This document shows positions 33,029 through 43,065 of a stretch of DNA of 64,000 nt, in pieces; within the stretch, counting starts at the first letter, position 1, and every line of letters begins with the position of its first letter. The position numbers and the translations under genes are program-made. A model generated the notes under the pieces. It worked only from the letters and a program-made list of their open reading frames with translations. It did not search any database and had not been told where the DNA came from. The stretch is from Microvelia longipes (Eukaryota; Arthropoda; Insecta; Hemiptera; Veliidae), in the NCBI GenBank assembly GCA_018340805.1, contig JACMZG010001911.1:37862347-37926346 (forward strand), in the 5' to 3' direction.

Positions 33029-33853
33029 ATGATCAAAACTGCTTGAATTTTATGATCCAACAAAAATCATGTATGTACTTGTATGCTCGTAGATGTACCT
33101 AAGACGAAGCTTGGTAACTCATTTATTGCATAAAAGTATAAACTTGTACAGATTTTTAACTCAATTGGATTATTTGCTAATTTTTGACAGTTTTAAAAAA
33201 TCGTACACAAGTCATGTGATAAAAATGAACGAATGCTGATAAGAAACTTATTTTCGTCAAATGCTGAGATAAAACTTAGCACATATGTTAGCATTATACA
33301 TGGCTACAGGCGTGCTGAATCAAATCTGATCGCATTATTTTTAGGCGTTTTATGATTTTTCGAAATTTTTGATAAATCATTTCTGCGAGATGAGAGACGT
33401 CATTAGATTAATGACGTCATAGAAGTTATTTTCCGTTTAGCACAACTTTTTTTTATTTTTTTTTAAATTCTCTTTATAAATAAAAAAAATATAAAATTAC
33501 AATTGACAAAATTAAATTTTTCCAAATTATTAAAAATAAAACTATACCACTAAACAAAATACAAAGAGTACCTCTCATAAAAGGACCAGGTCCTGCGGCA
33601 TGAGAGGGAAAAACTACAGCGGTAGACTGATTTTTGTTCAAAGTTTTAACACTCTAGCATAAATACACAGGGACCTACGATGATAACAGTCACACCCACA
33701 CACACATACAGACAGACAATTCTGCAAACCAACTTTGGAGGCTATAAAATCACCTGAAACAGATAATTCCGGTGACATCCAGATTTCGGATTTTTTTCCA
33801 AACACAATGCTTTTCCTACATACCTACGGTATAAATAAGGAAAAGTAAAAAGC
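33029..33853 (+). repeat. Dispersed repeat family A, copy 6, split by a nested insertion
   Basis: It begins ACTGCTTGAATTTTATGATC (antisense 5S-like edge) and runs through TCATTTCTGCGAGATGAGAG, TGACGTCA sites near 33415, GCATAAATACACAGGGACCT, ACACACACATACAGACAG and CTTTTCCTACATACCTACGG, ending AAATAAGGAAAAGTAAAA. The family's CACAACT...ACTACAGC junction is interrupted at 33446-33612. Confidence 0.75.
33446..33612 (-). mobile_element. Nested 5'-truncated retroelement 3' end (probable LINE tail)
   Basis: About 167 bp absent from other family A copies. On the minus strand it starts TCCCTCTCATGCCGCAGGAC, becomes T/A-rich and ends in a long A-rich tract (T-rich on +, 33446-33465). AACT flanks both sides. 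This is the pattern of a 5'-truncated retrotransposed 3' end. It has no similarity to the 3' end of the 24.9-29.0 kb LINE that I can see. Confidence 0.55.
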
Positions 33854-34391
33854 ATTATCGTTGTGTTAACTTAACAATTTTCTAATTTTGATTGGTTTTA
33901 GATAACTAGTATAACTTTACTATATCTACTACATCTAACTAACTAGAAATAAATAATAATGTATAATTAATGATGGCTTAACAATTAAAAAATAATAGAG
34001 TTAAATGTGCTTAAAGTTCAAAAGAGGTTAAAAATCCATTTTCTATATAAAAGTGATAAAAGTTGAATTTGCTCTTTAGCTAATGGATTGTATTAAACCT
34101 GTGGCTTCTGCTATCAGGAGCCTCCAACGCGGGGACTAATTGCTGCAGACAGCCCCACGGGACTCTCTATCTCTGCACGCACTCTCTCTGATTTTATTAA
34201 AAATGATTAAAAATTATTAATAATCTCTGAAATGTTAAATACAACTAGTAATACTAGTTATGGGTAAAACTAGTAATGGGTTTTCCATTAAAAATCATAC
34301 TTGCAGAAATTGTAATTTCGCCTTTTTTTAAACGGTAAAAGGCCAGTTTTGCGTTTTGCAACGTTCGCTATCTTAAAAACAGTTTGATATG
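33854..34391. other. Gene-free stretch with a GC-richer patch
   Basis: 34095-34190 is GC-richer (AGGAGCCTCCAACGCGGGGA) with no open frame of interest. The rest is AT-rich. Confidence 0.5.
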
Positions 34392-34399
34392 AGTATATA

Positions 34400-34716
34400 C
34401 ATAGAGATATATACTAGAGGGGGCATAGCCTATCTCAATACATTGAAAGGCCTGAAACATTGTATTGGGGGCTCTCAGGGGCTCTGTGTAACCTCATTGA
34501 AACCTCCTTCAAGAGTGAGTTAAGGCAATAATAAATCTATTGTTTTCGGCTTCCTATACCTTGTTTGTGTTTTGATTTGTATTTTTAACGTACTACTATA
34601 TAATTTATTGTAATTTTGTACTGATTATTTGATTACATAACAAGCGAAGGTGGTCAGGTTATTTTGTCAGTGTTTCAAAATTCAACCAGGGCCTCTCTAG
34701 TAATAATATCTCTATG
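34400..34716 (+). mobile_element. hAT-type MITE with perfect 8-bp target duplication
   Basis: Terminal inverted repeats CATAGAGATATATACTAGAG (left) and the complement of CATAGAGATATTATTACTAG (right). It is flanked by AGTATATA at 34392-34399 and 34717-34724. Length 317 bp, no open frame. The 8-bp duplication fits hAT transposases. Other copies: 50775-51097 (reverse, own perfect duplication) and a worn one at 15335-15570. Confidence 0.9.
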
Positions 34717-34724
34717 AGTATATA

Positions 34725-35330
34725 ATAGTATATTATGTTACAAGACTGCGAAGAAAGTCTTTTTTACCGCGGGGACTATATTTACAGTCGAGCAAAGCGA
34801 GACAGTAAAATGAGCCAAGGTAAAAAAAGACATACCCAGACGTGTAGCCTATGCAATTTTTTCGGGCGTATAAATAGTAAACAAGTATTTGAAAGAAAAA
34901 TAGTATAGTATATAAAAATCTGCCGATACACTTCTTTCGATCGACTCGATAGTTTCAAAAGTTAAAAGTTTCAATTCTGGTGGCTTTTTTTCAAAGTCTG
35001 AATTGCTATTCATGATTATTTGATAATAATAATAAATTATAAACCATTAATAGTAAATAGTTAATAACTCACTTTCCGAAAATAACAAAAAAAGATCGTT
35101 AACAAAAACTTTTGATTATTTATTTGATAAACAAAATACGAACAAGGAAGGTTACATCATAACCTTGTTTTAAACTATAGCCCACCTAGTGGACATTTAA
35201 GAAACTTAACCAGCGACAGCTTTGTTTACGACAGCTGCGACTGCGAAACTGTCGCAGACGGTATAAAACAATTTTACCTACTTTTTTAGGATGTAAAGTT
35301 CCTACTTTACAGCCACCTGAAAAAAAAAAA
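34725..35330 (-). repeat. Dispersed repeat family B, copy 2
   Basis: Reverse-orientation partner of 15745-16690 without the nested element. On the minus strand a short open frame starts at an ATG near 35013 (MNSNSDFEKKPPELKLL then TFETIES) and lines up in frame with the other copy (DSDLDIENMPAKLKLL then ANETIEG), which suggests the family descends from a coding element. The frame soon stops. The left end touches the target duplication of the hAT-MITE at 34400-34716. Confidence 0.75.
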
Positions 35331-35505
35331 TCTTTGGGGTTCGCATCTCAGGTTACGTTCTAAGTTTATGTAAGATTATTATTCAAATAAATGGTTGCCA
35401 ACTTTTGAATACAATTGGAGCATAACAGTTGGCACTACCACCTAAAGCGGGTTACGCAAGGGTTGTCTTTGATTAGCCGTAATACGGGCACTATTACTAT
35501 GTAAA
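35327..35505 (+). repeat. tRNA-derived SINE, 5'-truncated copy
   Basis: It starts inside the box B region (TTTGGGGTTCGCATCTCAGG) and continues with TTACGTTCTAAGTTTATGTA, AGATTATTATTCAAA, ACTACCACCT and TTAGCCGTAATACGGGC, matching the body of the SINE at 8171-8401. Confidence 0.6.
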
Positions 35506-36581
35506 TGAGTTAAATTTCAACTAATTATTAACTACTATTTCTTAAAATTGTAATTTATACATATAATACGACACACGGACAATCAGTTTACAGCGTGGGA
35601 AAATAATGTGAGAGAGCCAATGAGGTTAGTCCTGGATGTTAAACCACGCCCTCATTTTCAAATCGGGCCAACATTATTGATTCCTTAACACTATTTTCCG
35701 GCGCTGTCAACTGATTTTAGCCGTGTGTTGTACTATTGTTATTTTTATAAAAATTATAATAATAGTACTAGGAATTGATTTTTAATTGCATTGATATACT
35801 AGATTTCATACTTTGTTAATGTTGGAGATGTAGAGTGCGACGGAAACTTAAAGTAAAGTAAACTTAAAGTAAAGTAAACTTAAATAAACTGTCATCAGTT
35901 GATGACAGTTCTATAATTGTCATATAAATTAGTTTCACATATTAAGTTAAAGCATACTAGATACATCACATCTCTCTTATACAATTGCTTATTGTCTTTT
36001 GAGGTTTATCTCCTTTAACTCTATGTTAATGGAACATAATACAGTAATTAGCTCATTTGAAGTGTCTATTGTATTAGAGAGAGACTTAATTGTATTATTA
36101 GACTTATTAGTATTATTGTATCATGATTAGTTTATACTATCATTAAAATTCAGTATCAGTAATGGAGAAATATCAAAACAGTTTATCCTATAAATAGGGT
36201 ATAACAGATATTACTAAATATAGACCCATCTGATTCACTATATGCTTTAAACTTGTACATAATAAAGTTTGACCTTTGTATATACAAAGGTCAAACGAGT
36301 TATAAACAAACATTTACGAGGTTAAAGGACGGATAAAGTTATAGATACTCATAAATAATTAATTAATAAATAATTAAAGAATGGCTTGGCTTGTGAAAGA
36401 AATTATAACGCTACAATTTCATAAAAGCTAAAAAAATAAGGAGTAATTATTCTTTTAAATTAAATAAATAAATAGAACAGTATATGTTGAAATGGAAGGA
36501 AAATGTAAGCTATCGAAATAGCTGAAATGTCACTACACATCTGTATTATATTTACACACTCTGTCTGACAACGCTATTTTA
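35506..36581. other. AT-rich DNA with a tandem repeat and two palindromes
   Basis: A 17-bp unit (AAACTTAAAGTAAAGTA) is repeated at 35846-35890. A palindrome with AACTGTCATC/GATGACAGTT arms lies at 35887-35910. A perfect 30-bp palindrome (GTTTGACCTTTGTAT and its complement) lies at 36267-36296. No gene. Confidence 0.7.
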
Positions 36582-36603
36582 ATAGTAGTAGTAGTAGTAG
36601 TAG
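36582..36603 (+). repeat. TAG trinucleotide microsatellite
   Basis: Seven TAG units, followed by a G run. Confidence 0.95.
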
Positions 36604-37050
36604 GGGGGAGGTCAAGCATAGTTATAGATACTCCAGCTGAGAGATTCCAGATCTTCTTCCTTCGATTCTCTCCAGTTCCAAAAATTTGAAAACTTATTCT
36701 GCTGTATCCATGAAAGTACCCTATTAAGTGGTACGCAGTCTCCTCTTCCTCGTCATACACCTCTTGAATACGGTTTTGAGAGAATCCCATAAGAGTCAGA
36801 TGTCATTCAGGGGACAAAGTCCAGCTATAAGACCTAGAATGCTCCTTAAGTTGGGTCGATTAAGCTCCTCCAGTCATTTTGATTTTTCCAATTTATGCAT
36901 GGAAGTGGTAGCCAGCTGCAGGGAAGGTTTGCTTTGTTTCAAATCCATTCATTTTCTAACAATTTTCCCAGCCTTTCGGCAGTCAATAACTGCTTTAATG
37001 ACAGGTCAAATAAATGGTGTCAGGCCCACACTAATTTAAGTAGTGCCATT
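36600..37050 (-). pseudogene. Decayed LINE ORF2 C-terminal fragment
   Basis: On the minus strand, LEELNRPNLRSILGLIAGLC then PLND shifts frame near 36815 into HLTLMGFSQNRIQEVYDEEE then ETAYHLIGYF. This order (LR.L.GL..G.C.LN.HL..MG then ..C..C.EEEET..H) is the post-RNase H region and zinc-knuckle-like end of I/R1/Jockey-group LINE ORF2. Here the two knuckle cysteines are Q and Y, and several stops interrupt the upstream part (SVGLTPFI...VIKAVIDC). It differs from the LINE at 24.9-29.0 kb, which lacks such a tail. The plus frame 36728-37039 is its shadow. Confidence 0.6.
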
Positions 37051-37844
37051 ATTTAAAAGCGTCTTTGCTTTTCCAATTTTCAATAGGATGTCTACAAAGT
37101 CTAATAAAATGGACATTTAATTGTTGGACAAAAAGTTTAATGAAAACATAAAACACTTTAAAATTATTGACCTAATAATATTAAGTTTAACTCAAATAGG
37201 AGTGTTAAAAAGTGTGTTATTTTTAGTACATATTTTTTTATTTATATGATCGATAAAAAGAGTACAGGCTCTTCATAAATTTAACAATGCACTTGTTCTA
37301 GTTAATTCATTTGTTTCAATTAATAATGTTTAATCATCAAACCAAAAATAACGACGACAAAAGGATTGTCTCCGTCGTTGTATTATAATGACAAGTATTG
37401 AATCTTATGAGGTTGGCTGGCCTGATTCAATAGAAAAAATGACTAGAAAGGGCTCTTGGAAAATTCCCTGGGGAATCTGCGACGTACTACTACCAACGTA
37501 ATAATAATTAATAGTCGATATTCTATAGAAAAAAAGAATCAGACCTTATAGGAAGTACAGGGTTAAAACATGGAAAATAAAGAGGAAAATAAAATATAAA
37601 TAAATACTAAGCATTAGAGTCTTGTTGGTTCTCTATTATTCAGGAAAATACATCAATTGCTTTGAATATTTAAATTTTCTAAAAAAAAGTATTTTTATTT
37701 TAATATTTTTACATCTATTTTAGTTTATATTCAAAAGATTTCAATCTATTCAATAGATTAATATTACAAAACTATATTTTTCCTTATAGATGAATAAAAA
37801 CAATTTAAGGTTCTCTGCAAATAATTTGTTTTATTTATTTTTAA
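37051..37844. other. AT-rich DNA, nothing supported
   Basis: No gene or repeat recognised. Confidence 0.5.
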
Positions 37845-38350
37845 AAATTCTGGAGCGGAGGCCCGCAAGCTGGGCAACTTTTCTTTGCAATGTATGCATT
37901 CTTGCTTAACAATCCATATCTTTGTTAAGTTTTTGGTTTATGCCTAATCATTTAAGCAATAGCATTTCTACTTGTTACACAATTTATTCCGGATTTTACA
38001 AAACTATTTTTTTCGGATTTTTCTTTTTTTAAATGCACATATGCATTCCACAGTTTAGACCTAACTATGGTCTTTATCAAACAATAATACTATAGAGCAA
38101 TGTCGGCCCTCATATAAGGCTGAGTTCATGCTAGTTTTAAATTTGTAGCGCATTTTCTTTGAAATATCTGGAGAACATTGTGTAACTATTAGAAGTTCTC
38201 TTGCTGAGGTAATTACCAATGGTACTTCTCATCAAATAAAATAATTACCCTCAGTAATAATAACGCACATCCGGAGACTTAAGCAAGAGCGTACACATTC
38301 AAAATTAAAATTCGCCCGGCTTGCAGACCTCTGCGTGGGACTTATTTTGA
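37845..38350. mobile_element. Inverted-repeat DNA transposon remnant, about 500 bp
   Basis: Left end GCGGAGGCCCGCAAGCTGGG then CAACTTTT...ATGCATTCTTGCTTAA. The right end is the reverse complement of GCAGAGGTCTGCAAGCCGGG then CGAATTTT...TACGCTCTTGCTTAA, giving roughly 65-bp diverged inverted ends. A solo end related to the left end lies at 53290-53360. No open frame; target duplication not seen. Confidence 0.65.
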
Positions 38351-39596
38351 AGTTATTCACTTTTATTGTGTAAATATGATGATAAAAAGAGTTGTCAGTA
38401 TCAAGATTTGATCCTGAGAACCTTGGCTTAGACTGCTACCCTCACTATTGAGCCCAGACCGGTTATATTGGATTAATCACTTCAAGAATAATTTAAAAAG
38501 ACAACTTACTCGACATGTGTTGTTTTTCCATAACCACGGTTTTTATTCAATTTAGTCCCTCATTTTCAAACAGAAAAAAAGTCAGGGCCCCTTTGTTTTC
38601 ATTTCTATACTAATATTGTTCTACAATTAGAATTAAAACATGAACCCATTTCCCCTAATTGTGCCATATTATAATAGCAAACATTGCTTTGGGGAAAAAA
38701 ACAATTGGCTAGAATGACACAAATACCCCATTACCTATTATCCAATTATTTTATGCTATACTGCTAAAAAATAACGTACTTGGGAAAATATATATTTAGG
38801 ATATTGTTTAAAATAGTTAAAAAGTAGTGCTCTCTAACTTTGAGGCTGAAAAGGTCTGAGTTGAACCACTTACCACTTAACTGCACTACTTCGACTTACA
38901 AAATAAATTTTAAAATATAAAATTTCTCAGAAAATACTTACAATGTTACTTAAAATTCAAAGTGTAGGTAAACACAACCAAAGAATAAATTTTAATTTTA
39001 TTACTTTTGCTTTTACAGTTAAGAGCATTTTTTACAGAATTGCTTTTAAGAGGGTGCGTGAAAACCTTAATAAAAGCTTACTAGAGTTTTACTTATAAAG
39101 TATATTTAAGTTTTACTTAAATTTTAACTAATCAAGGTTAGTTAAAATTAACCATAGAAATTTTATTAAATAATTACTTATAATAGGGATGTTTCCAAAT
39201 AAGCGTTAATTGTCCGACGTAATAAATTCTAGGGCCATTTGTCTTTTATTTATGTATTCTTTGATCTACACAAGAATGATATACGGGAAAACTCTGATAA
39301 TAATTTAGACAAAGTGAATTTATATGTAAATTATTTTAAATATATAAATAATTTTATATATTTATAAAATATTATATAAATTAAATAATAATTTAAAAAA
39401 AACTGTGAATTCAAAGTGTTTAACTCTTAAGTATAATAAACTTATAAGAGAGTATTATTAAAGAGTAAATGTCAGTACTATTGTGCCAGTAGATAGAAAT
39501 AAAAGACTTATTAGCACGAAGTCCTAGCAATAAGAAGCCTTTGTAAATAGGGCTTACGAACTTTTAATAAAAACAGGATTTTTTATAATTTATTAT
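38351..39596. other. AT-rich DNA with a possible tRNA-like hairpin
   Basis: At 38822-38893 AGTAGTGC pairs with GCACTACT across about 60 bp, and on the minus strand a GTGGTTCAACTC box B-like word lies inside. Its position is wrong for a tRNA T arm, so no tRNA is called. No gene. Confidence 0.4.
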
Positions 39597-40347
39597 ATTT
39601 ACTTTTACCTGGACCACTAAAATGCTGCAGTAGTATTAGGCTACTGCAATTTTAACTATGAACTTTTGATAAAAACAGAATGTTTTATAATTTTTTTTTT
39701 TTAGGTAGTACGTAATTGAGCACTTTATTGGACCGTTTTAGGATGAGAAGCCAATCATATTGTTATAGGAGTTATTTAGTATTTTTCACCTCAGAGGACA
39801 ATAATGATGTAAAAAAACTCCTAGACGTAAAAGTAATTCATATATTGCCGCCATACTGTAATGTACGTGTTCAAAAAACAATCTGTGTAAACCCTTCATG
39901 AGATTTCTTTAAAAATGTTAATTTGTTTCTGTTTTGTTCGTAGACTAAATTTTTTTTCGTTTTAAAAGTTGTTCTAATGACAATTTTGTGTTTTTATTTG
40001 TAAAGCTTTTAAAGCATTGTTTGTAAAACATTTTTGAGTAAAAGTGTGAAGCTATGGATGAATTCAATGAAGGCGATAATATAAAGTTAATTGGACGTTT
40101 TTTTTTTTTTTTTTTTTTTTTAAGTATAGCGCAGATTATTTAATGAGTGCTACCTCAAAAAAATAGTGTATGCCATCCGGCTGAAAATGTCTTGGCACTT
40201 TTTCCCGACTCGCTTCGCTCGTCGGTAAATCTAATTGCCGTGACATAAAGACACACTTCTCAGCCTTACTATGCCTTAATAACTATTATTTACTTTTACC
40301 TGGACCGCTAAAATGCTACCGTGGTATTAGGCTACTGCAATATTAAC
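39597..40347 (+). repeat. Region flanked by 60-bp direct repeats
   Basis: ATTTACTTTTACCTGGACC... GGCTACTGCAAT... occurs at 39597-39656 and 40288-40347 with about five differences. The first copy has a perfect TGCAGTAG/CTACTGCA stem at 39626-39648; in the second the stem is decayed. Between them are an unassigned plus frame (39716-39901, ending KVIHILPPYCNVRVQKTI then CVNPS), a short ATG frame at 40054 (MDEFNEGDNIKLIGR) that runs into 24 T (40098-40121), and a segment with GACTCGCTTCGCTCG near 40206. It could be a tandem duplication, or an insertion bounded by long terminal repeats. Confidence 0.6.
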
Positions 40348-41710
40348 GAATTACCTTTTTAACCATATTGTGCAGTATTACAGTTTTATCCAAAAATATT
40401 ACGCTAAGTTAAATCGTATGTGGATTGAAAAAATATTAGATACGTACAGAATTTATTTTAAGATTATGTTTATATGTCTTATGTTAGCATATGTATGAAT
40501 AAGAAATATATCCAAGAGAAGCGTCAAAAATATTTCATACATTTCTTAGTAATGTTAAAACGTTGGATTTCGCTTTCAATAACACACTGCATATGTTTAT
40601 CATCCGTGTTATTCCTATGAAAATTATTCTTACTTTAAAAATTCGACTTTTGAAAAGACATAATAGCTTTATATTCGCAGACAAGCATTTGAAATGTAAA
40701 ATAAACGCTTTTGAATCTTATTATGACAATAGACAATGACATGGTATACATGTATCGTTTGATATTATTATTTGGAATTGAAACAATGCAAATTACAGCA
40801 GAATTAGTTTAAAAGCTTTATATATGTAAGCTTAAATCTTTATAGTCAAATCTACACAGTCATTCACAAACACTCAAGTAGGAATAACAAATATAATTTT
40901 TAATTTACAAATTACTGTCTTTAAAAGTTTAGTTCCTGTAACAATAAAAGAAATAAATGCAGGGAGGAAAATACATATACCTAAGTATACAATACCTATC
41001 TAGGATTAAACGTATAATTTTAAGCATTGTAAGAATAACATACCTGCATCATTCGCGCAAACTAAATTATTCACGACAAATTTTAATAAACGAGTCTCAT
41101 TTTTATTATTATTATTATGTTCATAAATCGTTAAAGAGGGATGAATCAAAGTCAAGAAACATCAAAAACAATTTCTTTTAAAAATTAAGTTGTCGAAAAT
41201 CTCAGAATTAAAAAAAATGGCGTCAAATCTACAAAAGGGTTTTGTCTTTTGAAATTTCAAAGTAATTTGTAATATAAAATATTGCCTTTTTCAAACGTTT
41301 TATTAAAACTTATTGAACCTTAGTTCACTTTGCCTTGTCTTTAGCATTTATTGATTGATTTTCATGAAAGGTTTTAAACTCAAAATAAGAGTTAAAATTA
41401 ATCTAGGCTAACGGCCTGCGCTAGCCGCAGTTAAAACGCTATAACAATAATTAATTGATTCAAGAATCAATCAATTATTGAATTGAACATAAACCCTTCA
41501 ATCAATCAATTACCTAATTTCCATCTTAAATTGTATTTATTTACAGATAAAAAATGGAATATTGTAAATAATCCTAATATAATTTTTGTCAGTGAAATAA
41601 GCACATTCCTCCAAGCCATAATGTGTGAGCCCTAGAGTGAATAATTTTTCCCCTTTTAGCGAATTTCCATCAGAACATATCACATTGAGGTTATAAGGAT
41701 TCAAATTAAG
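40348..41710. other. AT-rich DNA, nothing supported
   Basis: No gene. There is a hairpin with TTGATT/AATCAA arms near 41455-41470 among ATCAATCAATT repeats. The plus frame 40957-41181 is composition-driven. Confidence 0.5.
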
Positions 41711-42092
41711 GTCTATCCACAATAATGGTTAAAGCATATAATGATAGTAAAATCGACTTACAACCAAATAAAGTCATCCTCTGTACCCACAAACAAGAGA
41801 ACGAGAAAATAAATACAATACAATAAGAAACAAGAAGTAAAAATGGCCAATCAAAATATAAGAAAGGAAAAATAGTAGACAAAAAATTAAAAAGAAACGG
41901 AGTAAAGAAATATTTTTTGTCCGTTAATTATCCTTTTTTATATTTTGATCGACCTTTTTTACTTCTTGTTTCTCATTGTATTATATTTATTTTTAACGTT
42001 CTCTTGTTTGTAGGTACTGAGGATAACCTTTATTTGGTTGGAAGTCCGGTTTACTATCATTATATGCTTAAGACTATATTTGTGGATTGACT
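41711..42092. mobile_element. Foldback MITE, about 380 bp, arms about 170-190 bp
   Basis: The left arm has GTCTATCCACAA, AGCATATAATGATAGTAAA, CAACCAAATAAAG, ACAAACAAGAGAACG, AGAAACAAGAAGTAAAAA and ATCAAAATATAA. The right arm carries the reverse complement of each in order. The centre is near 41900. No open frame and no clear target duplication. Confidence 0.8.
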
Positions 42093-42958
42093 TTTATATG
42101 AAGTCTTATAACATGGAATCCACTGGCGCTGAACTTTTATACTTTGAGGTTGTTCGCATGACAGAATCGAGAGGGGGAGTTGGATAATTATTTAACTTTA
42201 TATATTTAAATAGTCCTTTTTTGGGGCTTGAGCTGAACTTTTTAAATTAAGTTTTTATCAAACTTAATTCAAATGCACGAATCGTGTTCAAGTTCAACCT
42301 GAACCCAGTTTAACGGAGTTCAAGCTGTGGGTTCTTTTGGCAGTTTAGGTATGGCGGCAGGGGTTAGGCTTGGCTGTTGCTCATTTTGGGTGAAAACAGA
42401 AACACTGCCCATTCTTGAAATCACACAATCGCTACTCACAAACGCTGATCTTAACTAATCTAAGTGAGTAGGCATGTTATACCTCGTAGGATCATCTTCT
42501 CGGTGTTCATAGAATGGTAAACATATTTGGTTTTGTTCTCGCCCCTCAGCGTCGGCTTCTGCTTTGTTCTTCTCTTGTACTTTAAGAGATATAAGTATAA
42601 GTATACTTGCGCAAAGGGGTTTACGGGCATAACCATACCTTTTACTGCATTCAAATAGTGCCAGCCATATATTTTTTCTCGAAAAAAATATTCAAAATTA
42701 TAATTTTAAATATTATTGAAATGTTGCCGTTTTACTCTGAAGATTGTACTAATGTAATTATTTAGCCTTAGGCATCGAAAATAAACAACTATGCGAAGGA
42801 TGACCTTCTATTTTCAATTCGATTTGAAAATTATCGAAAAATGCCTTGCTATTTTCATCGCGATTGCGATGCAACCGCAAAGGCGTTGATATTCACGAAT
42901 CCGTGATCTTAACGTCTTCGGTATAACTTATGGCTAATACTTGAATTTTTTGTTCCAG
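42093..42958. other. Gene-free stretch upstream of a candidate exon
   Basis: 42220-42420 contains GAACTT/AAGTTC-type words and a GC-richer patch, possibly an unrecognised repeat. The open minus frame 42460-42654 is not supported. The last 20 bp form a pyrimidine-rich tract before the acceptor at 42958. Confidence 0.4.
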
Positions 42959-43065
42959 AATGCAGATTGGATTAAGGAGTATAACTATAGTTAGTCTGAC
43001 TGGAGCCCTTCTTCTCCTAGTCAGTATGCTAACGCCGACTTCAGCTGCATCACCCGACTATGACG
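42959..43065 (+). CDS. Candidate exon encoding a signal peptide of a secreted protein
   Basis: A strong acceptor (TTTTTTGTTCCAG) is followed at once by A-ATG. The open frame MQIGLRSITIVSLTGALLLL then VSMLTPTSA has the basic start, hydrophobic core (about residues 8-24) and small-residue cleavage site (TSA|A) of a classical signal peptide, then ASPDYD. It ends at a donor-like GACG|GTAACT, leaving phase 1. The ATG is the second base of the exon, so a 5' untranslated exon should lie upstream. The mature part is in later exons that I could not find, so the protein family (neuropeptide precursor, cuticle or other secreted protein) is unknown. If unspliced the frame would run to 43145. Confidence 0.5.

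Noticed and set aside
38822..38893. tRNA-like hairpin on the minus strand
   Set aside because: Outer stem and a box B-like word exist, but the word is mid-molecule and no anticodon or D arm is formed.
40054..40140. MDEFNEGDNIKLIGR frame as a gene start
   Set aside because: It runs into a poly-T tract and stops; it lies between direct repeats and probably belongs to a mobile unit. Kept only as part of a finding.
19829..43065. Joining the exon candidates at 19829 and 42959 into one gene
   Set aside because: Splicing phase 0 from 19882 onto 42959 meets a stop within about a dozen codons, so they do not belong to one reading frame in that order.
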